Notes: generated from the letters alone by a model not told the origin. A stretch of 35,949 nucleotides of DNA from Pelargonium cotyledonis (GCA_036897625.1 JAYMTA010000179.1:1-35949), one strand, 5' to 3'; shown: positions 11,042 through 23,339, counted from the first letter of the stretch. Numbers and translations are program-made.

Positions 11042-12170
11042 GTAACCCTCTTTTCTTTGGAAGTTAAGGAACTTGATGCCTTAGGCGAAGAAGAAGAAGA
11101 GGACTACAAAACCTAGCAAGTCATGTTCGATACCCAAGTGGTTTTTAAGGTAAATCTTCACTGACACGTAACCTTCGTTATGCTCATAAATTGATCGTCC
11201 AAGTTCCCAACTTGGCATGGCACTGGAGATGCCCAGTAGTACCTTATATATATAAACACTACATAGTATTCTGGGAATTAAGGAACCCGAGAACAGGTTC
11301 CAAAAGGCGAGAAAGGACATGCAAATGGCATCAATTTGGCAGTTTGGTGTGAGAGCCAAGATCGTCAGCCCATAAAGAGTGAAGTAACTGAAGCATATCA
11401 TAATGAAGTAGTAGAGAACCACATGAACTTTTGGATTTTCATTTGGAACCCAATCATTGAGTAAAGGATGAGACTGTACAATAGAGTCTGAGCAGCTGCA
11501 ACATAGATTAGCTCTAATGTCACCTGCACTCATTCATCATATACATTTCTTAGAATTAATCATAAGTTTCATTAATTCCAAGTTTTCGGCTTCTTCGTTT
11601 CATTTTTACCTGGGCAAGTGCATAAGGCAATGCAGAAGAAGATAAATTGAAAATGACTTTGAAAAAGAGACTAGACGACAAAGATTCAGATTTGAGTCAC
11701 TGAAAGTGATATTATAAATTTAATTGCTGAATCTGATCGATCATAACCTCCCTGAAACAACACGCCGTAGCTTTTAAATCTTTGCAAAACTTCAAGTTTG
11801 AGCAGCAATGGTCCTTGGACAGCGATGGGTCCATGAATATTCAACAACAGTTCTTGACTTTGGTTTTGGACGACCGATAAGTGTATATTCATACAGAGTA
11901 CACCCCTGCAGCTCTTTCGTAGTAGAAGTCTGTCCTTTCAATTGCCACAAAATACTGAACTGCAAAAGTGTTTGTGCCACCCAGGAACAGAACTGTTGTA
12001 TATATTGCTCCTAGCAGGTTCATTAGATCTTGTTCCTTTTGTTTGTTCACATATATAACATATCAGAATACAATCCATCAATTCTACATCTATAGTAACA
12101 GTTGACAAACCGTTCACTCCAGGAAGGCCTACCATAGAAATCCTTGGCGAATTCAGCTCTACCAACAAAC
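11042..12170 (-). pseudogene. Decayed PDR-type ABC transporter (ABCG) fragment
   Basis: Reading the minus strand from 12170 gives pieces of a PDR transporter in the right order. VELN.P then LVGLPGVNGLST-like residues are the second nucleotide-binding domain (about 12090-12168). DLMNLLGAIYTTVLFLGG and FVAIERTDFYYERAAGVYS (about 11890-12040) are the second membrane domain. SALPYALAQ with a following donor lies at about 11605-11635. ELIYVAAAQTLLYSL, then YFTLYGLTILALTPN and FWNLFSGSLIPR, lie at about 11280-11530. The C-terminus EHDLLG ... GIKFLNFQRK lies at 11045-11130. The usual EQRKR signature surroundings and about 200 residues with Walker B and the following loop are missing. The reading frame changes within the 11081-11533 exon, and a stop replaces the residue before GIKFLNF. 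The first half of the transporter is absent. It is therefore a truncated host gene copy, not functional. Confidence 0.8.
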
Positions 12171-13663
12171 ATCTATAAACGTCGCAAAGAAAGAAAGAAA
12201 ATCAATGTCATCATTTAGAACATACAAGATACGCTATGGCATCCACTATTGACGAGACACAATGCTAAAGATTCTTGAATGATGTAACGAGCTAACAAAA
12301 GTAGTACATGCCTTGGGTGTCTCGTGATCAAGACGTTGCCAGGCAGATCCGATCATAATAAGTACATTTTGTGAAGTGATCATTTATGTGTAATATCAGT
12401 TGCACTACACCAAATCAACCTTTAACTTCTCATATCTACGCGAGCTCTATCTATAGCTTTTTGCTTCACATTCTCAAACTTATCGCTCCATTCCTTCCCC
12501 TAGCCAATGCAAGTACAACTTATAATGTGAATCTCAATCAATCCACATATGATTCTCAAGCTTATAAAGAATATTTTTACTAAACATCTTAAATGTAGGA
12601 CATAACAAGTACATCTTGTGAAGTTTTGCACAAACCCTAGTCGTTGTTTCCAATCAAATTGGTAAATCTCATAGGGGATGCTTACGAGGCATGTATATAA
12701 TATAATCTAGCTTAATATAAATCAACAATGCCAAAATTGATAGTACACATCAAAACAGGATGTAAAATATTAAAAGTGTTATAATAAATGTCTCGAGCAC
12801 ACCAATGTGAAAGTTGAGAAATGAGTAAGAAACAGTAAATGTGAGAAATTTTAGAGAGAAAGTGGAGTAAATAGGTGAAAATTTTCCCTATATATAGCTC
12901 TTCTTCTTATTGTAATATAACAACAAATAGTAATATCAGTCTTCTTATCCGCTCTTTTCTTCCTTTCTTTTGTTGTGTTTTACAACAAAAACCAAGAAGT
13001 TGTATTTTATGCACGGACAGGTGTAATAAAAAATGGCAAAACTCTCGGCCCAGCCATGTACGACAAATAAATGTTTTTATAAAATAATAGTAACAATAAT
13101 AGAAGGGTTTTTGAACAGTTGTTATGACAGGACTTCCCTTGACTAAAGAAAATGGGAAGGAAATAAGAAAATTAAAGCATTTGGTAGGGTAAATTTTGCC
13201 ATAAAAACAAGAGTGGCTCCCACATGTATGGTTATGATTTGGTCAGTGTGTGTGTGTGTGTGTGTCCCATCCCATTCCAATATATTTGAGAGCAACAATA
13301 ATGAGACATCTTATAGGTGAGTTCTGTACCTAAAATGAGCATTTTTGTGAAAGAATCTGGAGACTTTATGGTCTGGCTTACCATTGTTGTACCACTTGGA
13401 TGGTCCAGATGAGACCACAATTATGAAAATGACAACAAGCATGGGAACTCCTGTATTTTCATTCTCTTTTTTGCCCTCCTCAAGGAAATCAATAAAAATC
13501 TCCTTGTACACATAATATGGTGTGAGGTTATAACCATACAAAATATACATTCAATAACAAAAACTATACAAAGTTACATATACTTCTTTTCATTAGTGAG
13601 TAGGTGGACGATCCTCCTATCCCTTCAAAAAGAGCCCTGCCTACCATAAAACCGGGAACTCAA
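12171..13663. other. Intergenic region with no identified gene
   Basis: AT-rich sequence between the ABCG fragment and the 3' end of the EPCR-type gene; the last few hundred bases are probably its 3' UTR. A minus-strand open stretch at 13311-13550 has no family resemblance. The only clear repeat is (GT)10 at 13246-13265. Confidence 0.5.
13246..13265. repeat. (GT)10 microsatellite
   Basis: Perfect dinucleotide run about 400 bases downstream of the EPCR-type stop codon. Confidence 0.95.
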
Positions 13664-16600
13664 TCAATCAAGAAAATGGGTAACACAATCTGTTGGTTCC
13701 GCCACTTGAGCGGATTCAGCAATTCGAACTGCAAGTGTGGCTTTGTACGCTGCCAAGTCTGCACTTTCCATGAGAGATTGGGCCCTTTTACGCTTACCAA
13801 GTGCTACCTCTGTGCACCTCTTGACTGAAGCTCTGGCTTCTTCAACTCTTTGCAAGGCATTTTGGATTTCTAAGGCGTCTTGTCCAGCTGCTATTGCTGC
13901 ATGTTCATAGAATTTTATATAAATCACCAAACTACAATAATAACACTATATAACAATATCAAAGGTTGGATGCCGAATGACCAAAAACGAGCTATATGTT
14001 TCCTATATCTCATTATTAAATTCACCAGGCTAAATACAAGTGAGGCAGAAGCAACATTACACAAAGTATGGCTCCAAAACTTGTACATGTACATGTTTAA
14101 CTTTGATTTGGTCTATCTGTTCCCGTTACCCCAAAGTAATACACCTTTTCACCTTCATCTTTCCAAGGTGAAGACAATATAACATGCATCATTTTGCATT
14201 GATATAAAAAAGGCATTGGCATTTACCTTGGAGGACACTTGGTTGCTTGCCTCTTCCAAATTGACTTGGCTGTCGTTTGAATGATCTTCTCTTGCGTAGT
14301 ACAGGCTTTGGGATAAGGGAAGCTCTCTTCTGTTGATGACCCTGTGCAGAAACAAAATCATGTATTGATCAGATTATTCACCCCAAAAAATAAGTAACAG
14401 TCATCATGAAAAGCACTACAGATTGAACTTACAAAAAACAATCACAAAAGAAGAGGGACAAAACTACCAGGACATCAACAGTACACATGCATCATGGCGG
14501 GTGACATGACATATTTCATATGCTATATATAATTAGTAGTCCAATATTCTCTATATAAAGAAACAGGATAAATCCCTATTAATAAATGTACATGTGTTTA
14601 GATTCTAAATCAAAATATAATTTCCAATATAAAGTACCAGAACTAAGCTCCATGAATACCAAGATTGATTTTAGAACCGTTTCCTACAACCAACTAAGAG
14701 ATTTACATCACATAATCTGTTCCACAATTACAGGTTTTACATTCATATTAGTCCTGAAAGCAAAATGGTCACGGACCCCAACAATTTTCTAATAAAAATG
14801 ATGTCACACAAAAAGGTATGAACAATTACTGGAAAATCAAAATTCAATAAACCGAAAATATATCAATTTTGGTGAAGAGTTTCATCCACCAGAAAAGATA
14901 GCATGAGAGGGAGTTTAATTTGAAGGCACAAGTAATCAATCACAAAACAAACAAAAAAAAACACTCACTACGTCCCAAAATGAGAATCTTGCATTCCTTA
15001 TCGGGGAAAATTAAGGATAAATTAGTTAGTGGGGAACATTTCCTGTTGTAACCTTAAGTTATGGGCATGTATAGTAACAAACTCAAGGGAATCTTTATAG
15101 GAATATTATTGATTGTTCATGCATAACTTCCTAAAGGAAAGATGAGACATTTTGGAACAAAATTCAAAAGAAAAACGGCTCATTTTTGGACGGAGGGAAT
15201 AACAAACAATTCCCACAACACAAGTAGATCCCATATCAGACAGCACCCACGAGAATATGATATGCTTCATAAGAACTCTTATTACCTGGAAAACTCTAAG
15301 CAGTGCTGATCGTTTCAGCTTCCGTTTCTTCATCCAATAGTTATACACTGCCTCCACTATTTCTCTTCTACCCAGATCTAGGAAACGATTCATGGCTGCA
15401 TTCTCATCAGAGTAATCATCTGGACTACAATAATAAGCCTTCTCAAATGTATCAACCATGGACTCAAAGCTGTCCTCTGAGACATGCTCATCAGTCACAT
15501 TCTCACCAAAAAAATCATCATTGAACTTATTCAACCATTCTTCATCTTCGGAATCCATGTCATAATTTGCAGTCCTCTTCGCCAAAGCTCTTGTTACCTC
15601 ATCATTATTCAATGTGATATAAGAATCTAGTCTGAGAAAAGTAGCATTGTAGCTGGCACCATAATCTGAAACCTCATGTACTCCAGGCACAGGGATGGAC
15701 TTAAGAGAAGGAGAAAGAAGCACATTGTGATCAGAACATTCTTTGTACAGATCCTTAAAGATTGCCCAGTCCTGTCTATTCGGAAATTCAAGCTTCCAGT
15801 CACTATCCCCAGTCCATATTATTGCGTGGGTGAACCGGTTACAGGTCCAAGATCGCATAATGTTCTGAGCCCTGTATTTGTATCTCGTAATTTCATCTTT
15901 CTTGACAACAAGACACCACTCTCCAGAAGATCTCTCTAGCATAACTATAGCACCTTCTTCACGATAGCCCTTTTCTGATTCTGTAACCAATATATTTGCT
16001 GAACAGCACGAAAAATCTATATCCTGTGGTAACTTCACCTGAGTGGAATTCACTTCCTTCAAGTTTCCTCCAGAGCTACCCAGAACTGATCTCCTAAACT
16101 TGGCACTAGCCAACAAAGAAGAGAAAGTAGTCCCACTTTTCCTAATATTGTTCAGATCAGAAACTAAGGAACCATTGGGCTTCTGCGGACCAGCTAACGA
16201 GGGGTTTCTGGCCCTCCTTGACCTCAGCGAACTTCGCCTCTTTTGGAAACTGCGAGAGTTGAGGCTATTTCTAGATTGTGCAGTGCGACCAGCTAATTTG
16301 GAAGCTCGAACAGATGGATGTAAAACTGCCCTGTTCAAAAGACCATCAGCTTCTGAGGAGATGAGTCTGCTCTCAGATATAAATCTCTCTGAGGGAACAC
16401 ATGACTGGAGCTCCTCCTCATCAGATATGTCATCAATAGTTTCCACATCCAATGAGTTATTTACAAGAATAAATGGCAGGCATTTATTAGGACGAAACAT
16501 GCTTAAATGCATATCTAAGAAACACTGAGGAACTGCAGAAAAATCCACAGTAAACATTGGTATGGACTGCCTGGCAGGATAGATCTTGCAAATCCCAGAG

Positions 16601-17681
16601 GTACTGGTAGATGGATGATCCTGAATAAGAAGAAATAAACACAATTGACACAGTTAATAATAGGCAATACGTCACTTGGATAATTTTAAGAACTGAGTAA
16701 TTGGATCACAACAAAATGATTAGATTCTAACTTAAACCCCACATTTACAGAGAAAGAAATAGTAAGAGAACATATGATCCCAATACACTTGTAGCTATAA
16801 GGTTATAATAGATCATCTGAAAGCTACAATGGAAGAATCAAATGCAAATTATACACTTTCCCAAGTGGTTTTCAATGCCCCCTGTTCGAATTCAGAGAAT
16901 TAAAAAAATTGCAGCTAAGCAACTAAGAAATGAGTACCTGCATGAACCGGATGCCATTGGAAGAGCACACTAGACTAATGGGCTCAGATGACAAGAAAGC
17001 ATAAAGGTGAGATAACCTCACCCTAGCCCTCTTCATGTACCCCAGAACCGAATTCAGAAAACAAGCAACAGAACTCATCAAAGAAGATTCATTCACTACA
17101 ATTATTACAGGACCAAGACCAGAGCAATCCAAGACAGCTTCACCCATTGTATCCAGCCTCCCATCACCAGTGGCAACAACCACTGAGCTTTCAGAACTAT
17201 TCTTCTTCCTCCTTTGCCTACGGGCAAATTGAAGCCCGTACCGTTTACCGTTCGAACCTTCCTTGCTCTCAGAATCAAAAAGTCCAGTACTTATTGAAGT
17301 AAATCTCTTCCTTTTTCTGGAGTACACAAGCCCGAACATTTTATCTACTACTACACCCTTGTCAACAAGCCCCTTTTCAGCATTCATAGTCTCTGGCACC
17401 TCAGCTATATGATCACCATAGCCCATGAGAGCAACACCTTCCCTGGATTTCAGTTCAAGGGCACACCCATTTTTCTTATACGCACCACCACCACCATGGC
17501 CATTTCCTCTATTGTCGAGGAGTCTAAACCAATCATCCCCATCGCTGCTACCTCTCCTGCTGCCCTTCACCTCTCCAGAATGAGGCCACAGCCGCCTTCC
17601 GGACCTGAGCACTCTGGCCCCATCCGCACCCTTCACGACCCCAAACACCCTCATCGGCCGCCTCATCCCAACCGACGGCAT
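13664..17681 (-). CDS. Enhancer-of-polycomb-like protein (EPCR type), 4 exons, 808 aa
   Basis: Exons in transcript order: 17681-16938, 16620-15286, 14341-14227, 13896-13664, with GT-AG borders and 809 codons in one frame. The start chosen gives MPSVGMRR, then RVFGVVKGADGARVLRSGRR, the conserved N-terminus of the family. Residues about 601-611 (YDMDSEDEEWL) match the acidic core motif of Enhancer-of-polycomb proteins. Residues about 667-693 (REIVEAVYNYWMKKRKLK, then LLRVFQ) are the basic EPc helix. The C-terminal exons give KPVLRKRRSFKRQPSQFGRG and a coiled coil (ALQRVEEARA, KRKRAQSLMESADLAAYKA). Arabidopsis relatives At4g32620 and At5g04670 are EPCR1 and EPCR2, subunits of the PEAT chromatin complex (PWWP-EPCR-ARID-TRB) linked to histone acetylation and heterochromatin silencing. 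The role here is inferred from that. Intron 2 holds a Stowaway MITE. The frame stays open 52 codons upstream of the chosen ATG to another ATG at 17837. Confidence 0.92.
14964..15199. mobile_element. Stowaway-like MITE in EPCR intron 2
   Basis: The left end reads ctcactacgtcccaaaatga and the right end reads ggacggagggaa followed by TA (15200-15201). The reverse complement of the right end starts TTCCCTCCGTCC, the Stowaway hallmark (CTCCCTCCGTCCC). The left TA has become CA. Length is 236 bp and it is non-coding. It belongs to the Tc1/mariner MITE group and lies 87 bases from the exon 2 donor. Confidence 0.7.
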
Positions 17682-18300
17682 CGCCGTGCAATTCCGACTA
17701 TGCGCAGCTCGACCCTCAGCGCGCTCGTTGTAATTCCCACCAAACTCACCGAGTCTGCGACTAAAAATATGAGTTGACCCCGACCCCAACTCGGAACCAC
17801 TCGACTCAGACTGTCCAGCAGCACATAACTGTTTCATAATAAAACGGAAACGGAAAAGACAAAAGATGGAAGAGGACCGACCACGAACCTATCATTTTCA
17901 CTCGATCTTAGCCACTGAGTCAGTGCCGAGGCAAGCTGAGTACGATACTCGGGGAAATCAATCAAACCCAGTTAGCAGTTCTACGGTAGAAGAAAAAAGA
18001 AGCCATCTTTAACCTCTGGGTACGATCATGAACAAAAATTAATCACATAAACAACAAAGTTCATCAGTTTCCCGAACAAGATCTGTGTCTACGAATCAAG
18101 AAGAGAAAAAAAAAACAAAATCGAACGAGAAAGAGCGATAGGGGAGGAATTTTGGGTATTTCAGTAGGGATTAGAGAGAGAGATCTAAGATCGGCGAGAG
18201 AAAGGGCGGTCACGTAATTCTTGTTGCAGAAGGAGGAGGAAGAGACTCTGTGTGTGGGCGTTTCTATCTATCTCGATAGAGAGTCTAGGGTTTATGATAA
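17682..18300 (-). promoter_or_regulatory. 5' leader and promoter of the EPCR-type gene
   Basis: On the minus strand this holds the leader and a C/T-rich tract (reverse of the GA-rich bases about 18165-18245). A telo-box-like AAACCCTAG (reverse of 18283-18291) would lie near or upstream of the start site. The telo-box is the site bound by TRB proteins, which are themselves PEAT subunits, so feedback on this gene is conceivable but only inferred. Confidence 0.4.
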
Positions 18301-20963
18301 AAACCACTGAAAACCACTTCACCGACTGCTCACAGCCGTTGGATGGGGAGATTGGACGGGTCAGATTAAAATCGGGTCCGAAATTGTTTCGATGGCTCCA
18401 ACGACTGGTGTGTTTTTATACTCTGTTTTCTTGAAGAAGCTTTGGAGAGAGAGAGAGAGAAGGCGCGAGGATATTTTGAGGGGGTCCATTGCAACGTGAA
18501 AAGACAATAATGGGCTTCAATTGTTCTGCAACCGTCGAGGTCATTTGGGTAATTTGGGAGTGAGAAACAGCTGCGAACGTTACTCCTCTAAATTCGGAGA
18601 TTTTGAGGGAAATTGAAACGGTAAAACCTTTTTATTTATTTTTTCAAAAGAAAAAAAAATTTTGAAAGGTATTTTTTAAATTTTAAATAAGTAAATAAAA
18701 TGAGTACTAGTCTACTAGATTAGAAATACGAGCAATAACTTGCTAAAAGAGAGAAGAAATTGATACTTGTAGATCAGATTCTTTGTGATCCTCTAAATTC
18801 GAAGGTCACATACAGTTATTTGAAGAATATGTCAAAACATAAAATTACCTCCAATTTTCAATTTTGTAGATTCAAAATAAAAATTGAAGTTAATTTTTGT
18901 TTGTTGTGAAATTTAAAATATATTAAATAATTATTTTAATAATATGGCGGATCATATGTTAATACCATAGTTGTCTATGTCATAAGGCTTAACATAAACT
19001 ATTTTAAGTGCATATTAAAAAATTCAAGAAATAGTTCTTGAAACAACATTTATGAACCGGAGTAAGTTCATATGAGAAATTTCACAGAGAAATGAAAGTT
19101 TTTTCCTCTCTTTTATGATCTTTACGTGTAGCACATCTGCGTACAAAACATTGCTTTGAGAGTGGCTTGAAACCAAATCCTCAGGGATGAAAGATAAGCA
19201 TCTATCCATTCTATCCCTTGGTGTTTGTTACAATACACCGTTGATGACAAATGATGATACATTTGTAACTGTACTATTGACATAGGTGTATCCAATAAAA
19301 GCATGGCAGCATTTTCAAGAGAAAATTATTGAATGCTATAAAGTATTCACCAATTTCATGCAATCCACATATTTCCTGGTAACTTTTGACCTAAGCTAAA
19401 CCCATAATGTAAGATGATAAGGAACAAGAATAGGAATGAAAATCATAGCAATACAATAATTTATTAGCAGGAGAAGAAGGTGTTAGGTAGGGAAGAAAAA
19501 GATGGTATCGTTTCCTATCCTAGGTAAGCTCAATATTCCAGTTTAAGGAAACAAATTGGAAGCAGTCAAAGCAAGAAAACACCTTATCTGGTATGGGAAG
19601 AGCAAAAGGGCTCAACTCAACTATTATGTTATCCATTAGTCAGCTTCATGAAACACAAAATCGGGTTTGTTGGGTCAAACGGTTTAAGCGTTTTCGATTC
19701 TCTTTGAGGTCTCGGATTTGAAGGGTTTGGATTAAAAGGAGATAACATCTCTTATTGTGTAGCTCAACTGATAGGAAAAAAAAAAGGAACAATTCCAACC
19801 CCACAAGGCCACAACTACTCCACTGCTTGAATTTTTGTTTCAAGTCTATTAGGACCAACAAAGTCAGTCTCATCAAATTCAGGCCCTCAAAGAAAGCTTC
19901 AACATCCATACATATATATATAATACCTACCCTGCCCAGCTGAGCATGAACACCTGTATGTGTTGCTCGTAAGCATGTTAGCTCGCCCGCTAAACACCTC
20001 TTTAACTATTGATTCAGTTGAGGGGCCAGGTTGACTTTGCTTTAAAACGAAGTATATTGAAACCCAATCAGGTAATGCAAGTTACAAACAAAAACACTAA
20101 ATCAAATCTAAAACCTAATCAGGTCAATGATCAAGCAATAACAAAGCAGGTTGAAAAAGCAAAATAATGTGTAAAATTGACTCCTATACTAATGTGATTC
20201 CAAGAGAACAAAATGAATGACAATGAAAGAGGCAATAGTCATGCGCTTTTAGGAACAAAAGTCCTAATAACAATCACTGTCACTTAATCTATTGAAGCAA
20301 AAATAATTTTAACTGCAGATGATAGCAATAGCTTTGGAAGAATAGCACTTCACCTATAGCAAATATCACAAATACCAGTACCACTGTAATGGAAAAGCAA
20401 CTCTAAATGTATACCAAAGCTCAAATGCAGTCACTCCCACTATCTTTGCAATGGCGATAATGGATAATAATTTGACCATTTTCTGGTCATTTCATAGAAA
20501 AGATAGATGCACTACCTTTTCTTATGGTGGTGACAACTACCACTTTGTCTTTTACTGGTCAAAGAGCTATCCACGAGTTCTAGATTATGATCTTCAAACA
20601 CCCTCTTTTTTATTAGTTCATACTTTTTTATCTCCAAACTAACACATGTAAGGAAAACAAGGCACATGGCTGTAACTCACATCTCTAACTCTTCAAACCT
20701 CAATAACAAATATCTAATGATTAATCATCAAGCTAGTCGTCAGCCATCGGCGATAATATATCAGAGTTGAAGGATAATTTATAATAAGAGAAATAATGAC
20801 TTAATTGCTTATCTATTAGGCAGTCCGAGGAAAGCACTCCAATATATACTATTCTTGGTTGAAATAATGACTTAATTTCTTATCTATTAGGCAGTTCAAG
20901 AAAAGCACTCCAAGATATACTTTTCTTGGTTGAAATTAAACTTCATCTACATGAGTTGAAATT
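18301..20963. other. Intergenic, no identified gene
   Basis: AT-rich sequence upstream of the EPCR-type gene. Visible structures are a (GA)8 run at 18445-18460, and a 62-base minus-strand candidate exon at 19824-19885 that is open but weakly supported. The 71-bp tandem duplication at 20790-20931 is listed separately. No RNA gene was seen. Confidence 0.5.
20790..20931. repeat. Tandem duplication, 2 x 71 bp
   Basis: Copy 1 is 20790-20860 and copy 2 is 20861-20931. Both begin gaaataatgacttaatt and end cttggtt, with several substitutions between them, so it is older than the 57-bp and 154-bp duplications in this window. Confidence 0.88.
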
Positions 20964-21422
20964 TCATTCCCTTATTTCTCTCTCAAGTACAGTGATGAAA
21001 TCTGCTGCTAGCCTGAAAGGGACTTGCACCATTAATCTAGAAAATACCACCTTCTAGGTTTCACATGTATTATGTGATGACTGATGACAATCCCTGTTCA
21101 GGATCAATGTCAATCGTCTGCATTGTTTGCTCCAAATTTATTGGATGCATATTGCATAAACTTAACAATTTCCACATAGAATATTCAAGTTATGTCTTAT
21201 CTATTAATGACAAAAATTGCAGATATAAGTGGATAAGAAATCATCCTGTGGCACCTTGCTATGATGAATCCAAAAGAAGAAGCAGTTGATATGAATAGCA
21301 GCAGAAATTAAACTTACCAACTTATATTAGTTGATTGCAGACAAAATTTCATGTAATGTACCTTTCTGCAGACATTTCACATTTGTAGATAAGTTCTTCC
21401 ATTCTAACGGGTCTTGTTAGTG
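20964..21422 (-). CDS. Candidate last two exons of an unrecognised gene
   Basis: Two minus-strand segments look like exons that join in phase. The first, 21422-21362, has a good acceptor (TTTTTTGCTTATTTCGAG) and donor AAAG/GTACAT. It is open in one frame only, reading LTRPVRMEELIYKCEMSAE. The second, 21012-20964, has acceptor CCCTTTCAG and reads LAADFITVLEREIRE then a TGA stop. The phase-2 end of the first exon and the single leading G of the second make an Arg, keeping one frame across a 349-base intron. The joined tail is charged and helical. The first exon could instead start at an acceptor after 21487, because the frame is open that far. I recognise no family and could not find the upstream exons with confidence. 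It may be a real gene, a relic, or chance. Confidence 0.3.
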
Positions 21423-22399
21423 CTCGAAATAAGCAAAAAAAATTTACTTCTTTTTTTCCCCTATTCCGCCTTCTTCCTGATTCCAGCCTGCAACGCATAT
21501 AGATTATAGAACCTTTGACAATTTGATTATGAAAGTTAAGTTTGGTGGAGTTTGGCAATGTGCTGTCACATGTGATGCATGTGCTAACATATAAACTTTG
21601 GACACCCTATTCAATGGTCAATAAATGAGATGTATACCACAGGAAGAAACCTTCTGAATCATTACAACAATCTTATATGTCTTTCTACAAAATATTTAAT
21701 GCCTCAAAATGTGAAGGCATGAATACAAAGTATATAACATGTTTCAGATACAACAAACAGCCGTACAATATGAACAAGAATAAATACAATATTAAAAAGA
21801 AGGTGATCGGCACTTCAGAATTAAGGAGAATTTAGATGCAGCAAGGGGAAGATAGATCCATGCAAAAACCGAACATTCAATCTACAGTTTTATACTTGTC
21901 CATTTCTTTCCTAATAAAGGTTTTGAGATGAGCTTAATTAGTGCCTAAAAAACAAGGTATTAGACTGATAATGACTATATGTTGTGCATTGATATCTGAA
22001 ACCCAGTTTTTTTTTAGTTGCAGTCATAGTTCCCAGAGTTCCATTTTTCACAAAACCATTGCCTAACCACATATAAGATATCAAAAGATGACCCCCATAA
22101 GGGACATTGAAGGTTCAACTCATTGATGTGACCAGGTCTATGGTTGCAATTTTGGCATCACTCTCACCAACGAGGCCATGTCATTACAACATTGGCATCA
22201 CTTTAGTGCAAAATGACACTAAATGAACACCATAATTCACTAAGACGCTGGGAAACTAGTACATTGGATTAGTTGAAAGTTCATTGACAATCAAATGAAA
22301 AGTACATAAATTAGGAAGAATTGTCATTTGAAACAATATAACTGAAACACTACCCACATTTCACATGAGTCTCACTCAACCATCATAAATAGATAATCT
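21423..22399. other. Stretch without an identified gene
   Basis: AT-rich, with no convincing exons on either strand beyond the possible extension to 21487 described for the neighbouring candidate. A short repeated phrase, ggcatcactt/ggcatcactc, occurs near 22150-22205. It ends at the target duplication of the solo LTR (22394-22399). Confidence 0.4.
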
Positions 22400-23339
22400 T
22401 GTTGGAGTTGAGTTACAACGCCTTAAAGGTTATCAAGGTGTTCCCACCTGGTGTGTCTATTTTGACATGGAGTCATATAAGCATTCTAGGGAGTTATCTC
22501 TTGTCCATGTGTTAGGGTTGAGTGTCCTACATTTGTCTAAGTCCAACAGTCTTGAAGTGCTTCGAATCTTGGGTCGAGTTTAAGTGCCCTGCGCAAGGGT
22601 AGCACACCATTGAGTATAGTTCCATATGTATTTCTGAAGAAGCCGCATTGAGTTTGAGAGTAAGAATCTTAATCAAAGCAGAAAAGAATAAGAGAATTCT
22701 AGAGAGATAAAACTAGAGAGATGTAGTTAATGATCAAGAGTTGGAATCTCCCCTCCCTTCAAGACAAGGATATTTATACTAACAAACCAATGTTTATAAT
22801 GTCGCGGTGTGTGATTGGTTATTGCTAACGTGGGTCCATCGTGAGGCCCATTATGAGCTTGGATCCTCCCGATAGATTGTCTGTGGGGGTGTGGGTAAGC
22901 ATAGGAGCTTTCGCGTGCCCTTCGAGCATCGCGGGGAGGCTTGAAGTTCCTAGGAGCGCCCACTACTCTGGGTGGCTTCCTACTGTCTCGTCGTAGCTTT
23001 GAGGAGTTAAGGTTACATATACACTTTCGGACGCAGAACGTGCGACCTTAATGGCCTCCCCACTCGTTGACTTGATCTCATGCATACCCATGTCCCAAGT
23101 GCAAGTATTGCTTGAGTCTCGTAGGTGGGGAGCCTTGATGAGTCTTTGGGGAGCCATGGTGGCCCTTCTCGTGCTCGAGTATCAAATTAGTCTTCTTCTT
23201 ATGGCATAGTAGGCGATGCTCCTTGTGAGCTCTAGAGAGGTGCAAGAGAACTCAAAGGCCTAGGAGTGTTCTAATTCCTTTCTGACATTTTTCCAAGAAT
23301 TCACAAAAATGAATGAACGAGTTAGTCTAGTAAGACATA
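22400..23339 (-). mobile_element. Probable solo LTR of an LTR retrotransposon, 940 bp
   Basis: The segment begins TGTTGGAG and ends AAGACA on the plus strand, giving TG...CA termini. It is flanked by the hexamer taatct on both sides (22394-22399 and 23340-23345). It is richer in GC than its surroundings. On the minus strand a TATA-like GTATAAATA (22779-22771) lies about 370 bases before the 3' end, followed by a CT-rich leader-like tract, so the minus strand is the likely sense. No internal domain or coding region flanks it. The family (Copia or Gypsy) cannot be told from the LTR alone. It is a fossil with no gene content. Confidence 0.5.

Noticed and set aside
11808-12014. 68-codon plus-strand open frame
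   Set aside because: Antisense shadow of the ABCG relic, whose conserved residues read on the minus strand.
13311-13550. 79-codon minus-strand open frame
   Set aside because: Downstream of the EPCR stop, with no domain and low-complexity composition; more likely 3' flank.
16043-16528. 161-codon plus-strand open frame
   Set aside because: Lies antisense inside EPCR exon 2, has no family features, and follows the codon bias of the opposite strand.
17409-17777. 122-codon plus-strand open frame
   Set aside because: Antisense to EPCR exon 1; it is open because of that exon's GC-rich composition.
19824-19885. Possible 62-base minus-strand exon reading PEFDETDFVGPNRLETKIQA
   Set aside because: Protein-like, but the donor (GCA/GTGGAG) is weak and no partner exon joins in phase. 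The candidate gene at 21 kb already ends upstream of it.
22727-23157. Two minus-strand open frames of 64 and 78 codons
   Set aside because: Both lie within the probable solo LTR, where coding is not expected; composition explains them.
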